64,000 nt of DNA from Lucifuga dentata. Its lineage: Eukaryota > Chordata > Actinopteri > Ophidiiformes > Bythitidae. The position numbers were made by a program, and so were the translations under genes. The notes beneath the pieces are model-generated. The model saw only the letters and a program-made list of their open reading frames with translations. It did not search any database and had not been told where the DNA came from. The stretch is taken from assembly GCA_014773175.1 (NCBI GenBank), contig VXCM01002073.1:55597-119596 (forward strand), read 5' to 3'. Position 1 is the stretch's first letter, and each line of letters begins with the position of its first letter. This document shows positions 55,331 to 64,000 of the stretch, piece by piece.

Positions 55331-58177
55331 GCCTGTTTTGCTTTTTTTTCGCCCCAATATTTGCAGAAAGCACTGTGTGCTAAAAGCTTCATATCTCCTA
55401 TACAACAAGTTTTCATGTACGGAAGTTTACAACATGGAGAATACAGTGTAATATTCAGGTGCATACAGGGATACAGCGTCTTTATTTGAATGGCAAGACA
55501 GCTTATAAAACAGCTGAAATGTTATACAAGAACATATTCTGTGTTATGAGAACAGATGGAGACAGGGCTAAAAACTGCCATGATGAAGATGCTATTATGT
55601 GTTTTGACAGCAAAAAAAAAAAAAAAAAAAAAGTGTGTTGCCTTGTGGTTCATGGGAATTAAAACAAGCAAACAGGAAAAAAATCACTAACGTTGACCTT
55701 GATTGCTACAAAAGAGACAATGAAAAGTGGCTCCATGTGTGACGGCGATAATCAGCCATTTTTGTACGGAAGTACAAAGGTTCAAAATTGCGTCTCTCAC
55801 CTTCAGCTGGAGAATCGCTGCAGGTTTTACAGACTGAAAAACTCCTCTGTTTCTGTAACCGAGTTCACTTGGTCTATCATGAGAATCTTTTGTTATTTCA
55901 TGACAAGCTTACAATAACCAGGAGCCTCGGTACCGTGGAACACTGATTAGCTTGAGCTATCGCCGCCACCTCCCATTCAGCCGCTCGATGAATCATCCAG
56001 TTCGTTTAGTGACACAAACCAGGGTCAGGAAGGAATTTACTCACATTGTGTATCCCTGCTGTCAGGTAAATATCAGTGTCAAAACCTGGCTTTCTGGGGG
56101 GGAATAAGGAAAACAGACACTCTTACATAGATGAACGCGCTTTTATAAAACCTGAGGGTGTAATTGTTCTCTTCAGCATGAACATCAACATCACCGAGGT
56201 AGGATTGCTGGTGTTTTTTCTTTTTTTTTTTTTAACTTTCATAGTGATTCTTGAGCCCTCCCACCCCCCAAAAAATGTGACCTCTGCTTTCACTCCAAGC
56301 ATCCCCTCACAGGTTTACCCCATAATCCTCGCTGACAGTTCGCCAGCAAGGGCTTTATGGATGGTAAAGGAGATTAACTAAACAAATACATCACCTTCGG
56401 AGGACAAATCTGTGTTCAAGGAGACGATTTAGAGCCTCATGGNGCGCAGAGAAATGAAGACAATGACGATGAAAGTGAGATCTCTGTTTGTGACAGCAGG
56501 GTGGTGATATGACAGCTACCGAGGCCGCCTGAAAAAAAATCAAAAATAAACATATTTTATCTTTACAATAATCAGTGTGTCAGTCACTGTTGGAGCGTCC
56601 TTGAACCTTAAAAAAAAAACGTGATTTGCTGCTGCAGGTTTCTACGCTTAACTGCTCTGGTGCATGTGAGCTTTTCAGAGAAATATGTAAAATTAAAACC
56701 TTATTCTCAAAACTTTAAATGAACCAGTTCTTGTTCTTCAAAAAAAGTTAATATAATGAAAGTTGACAAGTAAGATTTAAATTTGATGTTTTATCCTTGG
56801 TGTTTAGTGTTTTTTTACATCCTTTAAGAAAGAAAGAACATCAACACACGATCATGCAGCTTATAAACAGGTTTCATGACTGCTTATTTTAGGAGTTACA
56901 AGGTTTTGCAAAGCAGCAACACTGACCTAATCGCAAAACATGAAAATGTATTGACAACAAAACATTAAACATTACAACTAGTAATACAAATTTAGATTCA
57001 ACCCTGTTTAGCTTCATATGAGCAGTGAAGCTTTAGAAATTCAAGTAAAACAGGTTTGAAACTGGATTACTTATCTCTTAATTCAGCTCATTTTAGAAGG
57101 CAATGTCTCTTAGATGGTAAAGTTTTGCTCATGAATGTCTTGCCATTTCTGCCAATCAACAAATGGAAAAGAGATCACATGACAAACAAATATGAATGAA
57201 TTTTCTCGAATCAAATGTCATTTTCTTGAGGCACCAGCCGGGTTGAGGGTGAGTAGTACATGATACTCCGCCCCCATGTGTAACCCCACCCCAAGCTCCA
57301 GAAACAGTGATGACACTCTTGATCTACTTTAATCTGTCTTAAAAAAAAAGAAAGAAAAATCCTTAAACTTGTTGATTGTATTGGAAACATTGAAATAATA
57401 ATGGCAGATTTTTTTTTCACTTTTGTGAAGAAATTCAAACTTTCACAACTCAACAACAGACAAAAAGACTTGCTAATAATTAAATTAATAGTAATGTGAT
57501 CTAGATTTGATTGAGTCCTTTGAGCGGCTCTGAAACAACACACAAATAAATAAAGGCTCGATAATCTCCTAATCAGCACCGTCTTTAATGATGAGTTTAC
57601 TGTCTGCTGAGATTTGTAATGTGTGTTATGTGTGTTGGGGAGGTGGTGTGTCTTTGCTTGATGAATGTGATTAATTCAAGAAATAAGATGAAATTTAACT
57701 TCTTTCACCATTTCTCTCACGTTTATTCGACATCGATAAAATACGCGAGGAAAAAGCTACATTTAAGGGATGAAATAGCAAAATTATTGCCAATGTGTTG
57801 TTTGTTAGAAACTGAAAGCATTTTCATGGTGAAGCACAATGAGTACATTAAACATATTTCTTTTTTATTGTCAGTTTGTTGGCAGGTTGCGTTGCAGAGC
57901 GGATGCAGTCAGACTAGATAAGTGTGCAAATGAATATTAAACGTCAATGTGAAATTCATTGTAAGCTAAAGATCATTATACCAAGTCACTTATTGACTTA
58001 TAGGGAAACAAGCACAAAACAAAAGTGTTTATTTCAATTTGTTTGTTTCCCCTTGGCAATAATTCTGCATGATCCTCCACGGTGAAATTACTTGCAATTT
58101 CCCATGAAAAAGCTGAGCTGGTAACATAGATTCTATGACTCACTACACGACAAAATCAGTACCTAACATGCAGATTC

Positions 58178-58183
<6 letters not shown>
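55331..58183. other. Gene-free stretch, nothing assigned
   Basis: Poly-A at 55611-55632, N at 56443 with no visible duplication. Frames of 100-122 codons (56076-56381, 57211-57579, 57619-57921) have no recognisable motif. 55700-56560 is mostly repeat-free. Confidence 0.45.

Positions 58184-58219
<36 letters not shown>
58184..58219. repeat. CT microsatellite
   Basis: Pure TC run. Confidence 0.95.
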
Positions 58220-58222
<3 letters not shown>

Positions 58223-58584
58223 GAGGTCTGACTGCTGCTGTGCTGGGCTGGAACAGAAGCCTGTGATCCATCATTGCCAGCCTCTGCACAGTCACCTCCA
58301 ACCTGCTCGTCTCTGCAGGCTGGCTGCTAATTAGCAGGAGCACGGAGCTGTGAAGTAGCGGCTGTGTAATCACATTTACAAGTTGTGCATGGCCAACATG
58401 GAGCAGTGATATTTTGCATGGAGCTCAGTGGACCTGTCTTTAAAGGAGCATACCAGGAGGACCGTGCATGTCTGACCTTAATATACACAACCTGCATATA
58501 TGTTACTGTATAATGCAGACAATTTCCAAAACATAAAGCTGTATTTAATTTTTTTTGTTATTTTTTAAATTCCCCAATCTTGCA

Positions 58585-58715
58585 AAATCAAATGTTCAGG
58601 TGATACACCCACCTTAAAATTCAATGTTTTGCCTTCTAACACTTATGCANAAATCAAATGTTCAGGTGATACACCCACCTTAAAATTCAATGTTTTGCCT
58701 TCTAACACTTATGCA
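58585..58715. other. Assembly artefact: 65-bp duplication around one N
   Basis: 58585-58649 and 58651-58715 are identical, separated by N at 58650. Confidence 0.9.
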
Positions 58716-58749
58716 CAGCTGTAGAAGGCACGGTCATTTTAATTTCTCT

Positions 58750-58884
58750 GTAAAAGCCATCTTCTCCTGGGACTATATTTCCTGGCGGAGAAATACAGTG
58801 TCTTCTGTGCAGCTCCNGTAAAAGCCATCTTCTCCTGGGACTATATTTCCTGGCGGAGAAATACAGTGTCTTCTGTGCAGCTCC
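58750..58884. other. Assembly artefact: 67-bp duplication around one N
   Basis: 58750-58816 and 58818-58884 are identical, separated by N at 58817. Confidence 0.9.
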
Positions 58885-59199
58885 ATGTTGGATCTGTTAA
58901 ATAAAGTTACTTTGACAAATAAACCTAGTAGACATGTTCGCTGTGATGGATTATGCGTCTCAAGCCTGTTTCAAGTCTCTACAAGTTGATTTTTATAGCT
59001 ACTGAAACCAATGGCAGTCTGGAAGGTAGGAAAAACAATTCTACAATTTATCACCTAAAAAGTAGTATATTTTGGGAAATGGTTGTCAGTAATATAATGT
59101 GTATGTGGTTTGCATATATTGGGCTGAAACATGCATGATTGCTGGTATGTCCCTTTAAATTACCATGGCAACTTTTCCATGTCTATTGTATGCTGTCAA

Positions 59200-59560
59200 A
59201 GTGTGAATCCAGCATTAAAGGGTATCACTTTCATTTAATTATGAAGCTTTTCTATCCTGATGTAACTGGTGTGTTTCAGAATGACAATGCTCCTCATCAG
59301 GCATTTGAGGGCCTCATACTGTTTGATGCATATGAGTAAGATATAAATGATATGCTAAACCCTTTACAGTCACCAGATCTCAACTCAGTTGAACACCTAG
59401 CAGAGATTTTGGACTATTTTTCAGACAGTCTCCCACCATCATCAAAACACGAAGGATTATCCTTTAGAAAAATGGTGTTCTTTCTTCTTTCTCTCAGGTA
59501 GTACAATATATGCCAAGTAGCACCGAAACTGTTCTGACCCAACTCCTTACTAAGATGCTT
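59200..59560 (+). pseudogene. Tc1-like transposase C-terminal pseudogene
   Basis: From 59241 one frame reads MKLFYPDVTGVFQNDNAPHQ, an in-frame TAA at 59319-59321 area after DAYE, then DINDMLNPLQSPDLNSVEHL, AEILDYFSDSLPPSSKH and a TAG at 59499. FQ-(D/N)-DNAP-x-H carries the second catalytic Asp and SPDLN-x-(I/V)EHL the final Glu of Tc1-family enzymes. The frame is otherwise continuous, so this copy is younger or less shifted than the one at 54440. The N-terminal half is absent. An AGGACC element ends 45 bases upstream. Confidence 0.8.
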
Positions 59561-60187
59561 TCCATTGGGTTTACCTTTAATTTGTCACTCTTTGTGTGTC
59601 TCCAATTTGGCATTGTTACTTGGTGCTTCTCCACCCCTGCTATTGTTTTCATCAACCTGTCTTCTCTAATTCTATCTCCTCAAAGCCTCTGATTGAGAAA
59701 CAGATTCACCTGAGCTGATCTCTGGTTGAGGAGATAAGAGAGAGGAGTGAGGGGAGAGCTAGCCATTAGCAGAGACATGTTTTGTTATTGTTAAACATAC
59801 ATTTGCTTTATTGTTTGAGTTGGAGTTGCCGGTGGTCCCGTTTTTGGTTTTGCTTTGGTTAGCTAAGTGTTGTTGTCTGTTGTTAGATTAAGGGAAAAGC
59901 CTGGATCTGATAGCTCATTGTGTGGCATGGTCCAGACCCTCTTCCCTCTTTTTTTCTTTTTGGCTGGAGCCTCCAGCTCTTTTCATTTGCGTACTTTGTG
60001 AGTATGTTTATTTGTTATTAAAGTTTCTTTAAATTGCATTCTTTTGTGGCATCTTCATATGTTATGGTTTCTTTTGAGCCATCTATTATTTGAGACTGTA
60101 ACATGTCCATAACTTTATGCATTTTTGTTTTCACAAAGACCTGTGCTGGGAAAAATAATCAGGGTTGTGCGGTCTGTCATATGTGAC
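59561..60187. other. Unassigned; possibly LTR-derived
   Basis: GTTGGAGTTGCCGGTGGTCC, TTTGGTTTTGCTTTGGTTAG and TTATTAAAGTTTCTTTAAAT have the style of fish LTRs (R/U5 side), but no paired ends or target duplication are visible. Confidence 0.3.
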
Positions 60188-60615
60188 TCCTAACCATAAC
60201 CACACCCATACTCATAACCATACCCATGAACACACCCATAATCATTACCATAACCACACCCACACCCATACCCAAAACTATTACCATAACCACATCCATA
60301 CCCATAACCATTACCACACCCATGACCACACCCATACCTACAACCACACCTGTAACCATAACCATGACCACACCCATACCTACAACCACACCTGTAACCA
60401 TAACCATGACCACACCCATACCAATTCTCATGACAAACCCATACCATAAGCGCAGCCATAACCATACACATAACCATAACAATTGCCATACCCATAACCA
60501 CACCCATGCCCATACCATGACCACAACTATACCCATACCAGTGATCACACCCATAACCACACCCATACCCATAACCACACCCATATCCATGACCATACCC
60601 ATAACTATAGCCTAT
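60188..60615 (+). repeat. Hexanucleotide array of CCATAA/CCACAC/CCATAC units
   Basis: Mostly 6-bp units of the CCAYAM type. Within it a 42-bp block (seven hexamers, containing CATACCTACAACCACACCTG) is repeated in tandem at about 60321 and 60363. Because six is a multiple of three, several frames up to 141 codons stay open on both strands (Thr-Pro-Ile, His-Thr and Met-Gly-Val repeats). None is a gene. Confidence 0.9.
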
Positions 60616-61609
60616 AGCCTAACTATGGTTTTGATAACAACGTGTTTGTAACACTTCATGGTTGCATTTACACTTGGCTTTTTAAAATATCTGACAGCTG
60701 TCTGATCTGCCCAAAACACACGACAGTATTATTCGCACGGGACTCGTATTACCTGTGGAGTTCATGTATCCCCAACATCTGTGTATTTGCGTGGGAAGAA
60801 AGAAGTCTTTATTTCAGTCCAATTTACAGATCAAATCCAAAGGATCATCACCGGATAATGTTCAAGCATCACACGTGACACATACCACATGTTTTGAGCC
60901 TATTGAATGATATATGTTCCAGTGCAGCAATGCATGTCATCCACCTCTTTATTTATTGAAATTTTATTCTGCATTTCAGTTTGCTGCTTCTCTGAATTGG
61001 TCTCCAGACTTTTCCGAAAATGCTCTAAAAGCTTGCCTTTAAATCTTTTGCAGCAGGCTCCATAGGAAAAGTTGCAACTGGGAAATATGTACAAAAAGTG
61101 TGGAATAAAGAAAAAAAACCAACCCCAATTACCGCGATGCCGACGGACTAATTTTATCACGACATTTTTGTTTTCCAAAATAGCTTGCAGTGGAATTTGT
61201 ACGTTACAAATTAAAGACGGGATCAAGATCTCAGACGACCTGAGCAATTATTACAAATCCACGAGATAAATGGTGCATAATTTACAGCGAAACAATTAAA
61301 ACAGTGTACAACTTTAGTTTAAGAAGAAATGGTTGATTGTAAGTGGCATTGCTTACAAGACAAATATAGACAAAGTTGTTTGTGTTTCTCTGTTTTAGTT
61401 ACTTTATTAATGAGGTAACTGATTTGATTAAGTGGAAATCCCCAAGAACTGCTCACATACCAGCTGGATTAAACATCTCCTCTCTTCTATTAAATTAGAT
61501 TAGATTAGATGAACTATGAACTTCTCATCTAATTGATTTAAGAAAATATGGAGTCTATTTAGTGATGTAACTCTCTTTACCGAAATATTATGTGCAGGCG
61601 GGATGGGTG
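60616..61609. other. Gene-free stretch, nothing assigned
   Basis: 60650-60770 may be transposon-derived (GCATTTACACTTGGC) but has no paired end. Overlapping frames on both strands at 60900-61269 have no recognisable domain. A TTAGA repeat lies at 61493-61511. Confidence 0.4.
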
Positions 61610-61613
61610 TTAA

Positions 61614-61975
61614 AGGACCATACCGGCAATTGTGCATGTTTGAGCCATTATATATACAACATACATGTTACATTATTGACAATTTACAAAACATAAAACC
61701 GTATTTAATTTCCTGTTATTTATTTATTCATTTTTTTAAAATCCTCTAATCTTTCAAAATCAAGTGTTTGGGTGATACATCCACCTTAAAATTCAAATGT
61801 TTCACCTAAAAAAAAAAAAAAACCTTAAAAAAGTTTCACCTTCTAACACTTATGCACAATTGTTGAAGGCACAGTTATTTTAATTTCTCAGTAAAAGCCA
61901 TCTTCTCCTGGGACTATATTTCCTGGAGGAGACATACATCATCTTCCATGTTGTATTGATTAAATAAAGTTATTT

Positions 61976-62006
<31 letters not shown>

Positions 62007-62240
62007 CCCTAACAGATGTGATGTTTGTTGCGATGGATTACGTATCTCAAGCATGTTTCAAATCTCTACAAGTAGATTTTTTGGAATGAACTGAAATCAA
62101 TGACAGTCTGGAAGGTTGGAAAAACTATTCTAAAATTTACTGCTCCAGTACTATATTTGGGAAATGGTTGTCAGTAACGTAAATGTGTATGTGGACTGTA
62201 TATTTTGGACTCAAACATGCACGATTGCGGGTATGTTCCT
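61614..62240 (+). mobile_element. AGGACC element, full-length, TTAA on both sides
   Basis: TTAA at 61610-61613 and 62241-62244. Starts AGGACCATACCGGC, ends TGCGGGTATGTTCCT. Landmarks: ACATAAAACCGTATTTAAT, CCACCTTAAAATTC, GGGACTATATTTCCTGG, GACAGTCTGGAAGG. A small internal duplication (TTTCACCT, A run, GTTTCACCTTC near 61800-61840) and a poly-A at 61981-62006 lengthen it to 627 bp. Confidence 0.88.
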
Positions 62241-62244
62241 TTAA

Positions 62245-62628
62245 AAAAAAATAAAAAATCCTGAATATTTCTCACTGCATGTGTGTGTGTGTGTGTGTAA
62301 CCTTATTGTCAAGATGACTGAAGGTTTTCTGACTGATACTGTCATTGTGTTATGTTCTTTGTTGTTGTTGCTGCTGCTTTTTCCTTATTGCTTTTAGCAG
62401 TTTTAATATTGATCTTATACTAGAACCATATAGTTGTTCTGCTTCTAAGAGACTGCAGTTTTACTTTTAATTAAATTTGTTATAAATTGCCACTGTTAAA
62501 ACTAGACAGGATGGCAAATGAAATGTTCTGCCAAACCTGTAGATGTAAACATTTGTTTACAAAAATTTTAAATATTAATTTACCTTTTTTTTTCTACAAT
62601 TTTTCTTTATTAGTTTTTGGTAGATTTC
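62245..62628. other. Spacer with a GT repeat
   Basis: GT repeat at 62279-62298; the rest is AT-rich and unassigned. Confidence 0.5.
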
Positions 62629-62751
62629 TTAATTCTATCTTTTTTTTTTTTCTCAATTCAAGTCCAAAATCTTAATTTCTTCCCTTCTANTTAATTCTAT
62701 CTTTTTTTTTTTTCTCAATTCAAGTCCAAAATCTTAATTTCTTCCCTTCTA
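62629..62751. other. Assembly artefact: 61-bp duplication around one N
   Basis: 62629-62689 and 62691-62751 are identical, separated by N at 62690. Confidence 0.9.
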
Positions 62752-62800
62752 AATTTTAATTTTTAATTAAAAAACAGAAACAAGTATTTTCTATTAAAAA

Positions 62801-62846
62801 AGAAGAAGAAGAAGAAGAAGAAGAAGAAGAAGAAGAAGAAGAAGAA
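62801..62846. repeat. GAA microsatellite
   Basis: Pure GAA array. It could be the tail of an RTE-type LINE, but no upstream LINE sequence is recognisable. Confidence 0.9.
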
Positions 62847-63006
62847 TGGCAGTTTGGCAGAAACCTTTGTCTTTCAGATGGCAAAGACAAGACAAATTCA
62901 ATGAAAAACTACAACACTGTAAAAAATGATTTTAGACTCCAGAGGGCTTTAAAAAAAAGATTTCAAACATTGAAAAAACCCCAAAGTTTTCTGATCAGGA
63001 TCCAGT

Positions 63007-63008
<2 letters not shown>

Positions 63009-63049
<41 letters not shown>
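63009..63049. repeat. CA microsatellite
   Basis: Pure CA run. Confidence 0.95.
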
Positions 63050-63051
<2 letters not shown>

Positions 63052-64000
63052 CTCTCTTCATATTTGTGAAATGAATATTCATGTTCTCTGGCATCTTTAG
63101 GCTACAAGCTGCCCAAAATGCATTTCTTCTCTACAAGCAGAGAAACATCAGTAAATTCTGATTTCTGATCTCTGGACTGACATCACCATACTGCCTACAT
63201 ATTATCACCATATGTCCCACCAACTGCTGACATGCCACTGGTGTTACAGCTGGCAGCTGCCTCGTGTTGGCTACTTGACAGTTGCATGATAATTTGGTTG
63301 CTCTCAGGATGGCTTACAAGGATTCTTGGTGCCGAGCCAAACTCTGAAAGTCGCAGACTCAAACGGAGAAGGGAAGCTTATAAGTTGTATTTGATGCCGC
63401 TGGGATCGGGAGCATATCCTCACCCGTTTATTAGGGTGAGCAGGTGGTGGAAAAAGAGGTTAAAGCGTAGTTTATTCCTGTTCTTGGCTGACAAGTTTGT
63501 GAATTCCCATTAACAAGGCAAGCGGCTACCGGAATGGGCTACAGCAGGCTGAGATAAAGCCAGGCAGCGACGGCGTGGTTTAGGAGTGATTTTAACAACT
63601 ATTTCTCAGAGTCTGGTGAATTACAGCCTGATTGGCTGTTGTTTGACGAGAAGTCTGAGGAGGATTAACTGCCCAAATGATCTGCTTTTGAGCGATCAGA
63701 TGGCATGTCAGAAATTTTGGTCGGCTTTCGTGCAGTTTGAAAAGTCTCTTAAGCTAGCGGTTTTTTTTTTGGTTTTTTTTGTGGCCTGGTATTAGACCCA
63801 CAAATGGTTGGGACAATATGGTCAATTTTGCAGAGAAAATACAGAGTAAATAAATGAACCAATCAATAATCCAGCCTATGAGTGTCAAGTTTTCTAGTTC
63901 TTTCCTTGTTAAATTTATCTTTTTTGCATATATGCAGATGTACAGTTTCCCAAACTTGAAAAGGATTGACTTGTCTACCTGAAGATTTCAACTGGATTCC
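63050..64000. other. Gene-free stretch with one unexplained frame
   Basis: A 93-codon plus frame (63232-63513) has a hydrophobic start and a basic middle (SRRLKRRREAYKLY). I do not recognise it and see no supporting gene structure. The rest is unassigned. Confidence 0.4.

Larger units (their letters stand above)
58444..59154 (+). mobile_element. AGGACC element, full-length, inflated by two N-duplications
   Basis: TTAA at 58440-58443 and 59155-59158. Starts AGGAGCATACCAGG, ends TTGCTGGTATGTCCCT. Landmarks: CATAAAGCTGTATTTAAT, CACCCACCTTAAAATTC, GGGACTATATTTCCTGGCGG, GGCAGTCTGGAAGG. It contains artefactual duplications of 65 bp (58585-58715) and 67 bp (58750-58884); corrected length is about 577 bp. 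Confidence 0.88.

Noticed and set aside
57211..57921. 122- and 100-codon frames on opposite strands
   Set aside because: No motifs and AT-biased amino acid content; random frames.
59790..60060. LTR-like text (GCCGGTGGTCC, TTATTAAAG)
   Set aside because: No TG...CA ends, target duplication or second copy could be found.
60165..60651. Five overlapping long frames on both strands
   Set aside because: All are translations of one hexanucleotide array whose period is a multiple of three.
1..64000. CRISPR-like arrays, operons, phage or plasmid features
   Set aside because: All regular repeats are eukaryotic micro- or minisatellites or dispersed transposons; no prokaryotic gene organisation is present.

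Overview
The window looks like non-coding DNA from a teleost fish nuclear genome. I found no intact protein-coding gene, no rRNA or tRNA gene, no CRISPR array and nothing prokaryotic. The teleost call rests on the repeats: very dense CA/GT, GA, CTTT and GAA microsatellites, many 5'-truncated LINE ends of types common in fish, Tc1/mariner relics, a Penelope-type relic, Helitron-like pieces and numerous short inverted-repeat transposons. Family names come from recognised motifs and memory, not from a database search. The longest open frames (up to 157 codons) lie in low-complexity DNA or run antisense to repeats, so the window is probably an intron or an intergenic block.

The dominant signal is one dispersed family of non-autonomous transposons, here called the AGGACC element. 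It is about 430-610 bp long, with inverted ends of about 85 bp that start AGGACCATACC, and it is flanked by TTAA. Twelve full or partial copies lie at about 3.5, 19.4, 25.1, 29.5, 30.9, 32.0, 33.2, 49.2, 49.5, 50.0, 58.4 and 61.6 kb. The 50.0-kb copy sits inside the 49.5-kb copy with TTAA on each side. Related copies preserve the unoccupied site, which supports TTAA target duplication, the rule of the piggyBac superfamily. A second, unrelated TTAA element with CCC ends lies at 40.14-40.81 kb.

Layout. 0-11.5 kb: a degenerate minisatellite, a 235-bp tandem duplication, an L2-type LINE relic, two TIR elements (one splitting a tRNA-like SINE), a second LINE relic, a Helitron-like copy and a Tigger/pogo-like MITE. 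11.5-30 kb: a LINE tail, a mariner-like MITE, a Penelope GIY-YIG relic cut by a Helitron-like copy, a LINE fragment, a hAT-like element and a broken MADF-domain gene. 30-34 kb: a LINE relic carrying a solo LTR and an AGGACC element, then two more AGGACC copies. 34-46 kb: L1-type and mariner relics, the CCC/TTAA element, an 11/22-bp minisatellite and two antisense LINE relics. 46-64 kb: an RTE-like tail, the nested AGGACC cluster, a degenerate trinucleotide block, LINE and Tc1 relics, a hexanucleotide array and GAA/CA repeats.

The assembly itself leaves a mark. The window holds 22 single Ns. Ten of them sit exactly between two identical 61-67-bp copies of the flanking sequence, as if overlapping contig ends had been abutted with one N instead of merged. 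Most of the others sit in homopolymers. Lengths and repeat counts near these Ns should not be taken as biological.

No genes here work together. The biology is a layered record of transposon insertions. I see no convincing new functional system; the best leads are the two TTAA families and their nesting, the MADF relic, and a few repeat-free stretches that could be conserved non-coding DNA.
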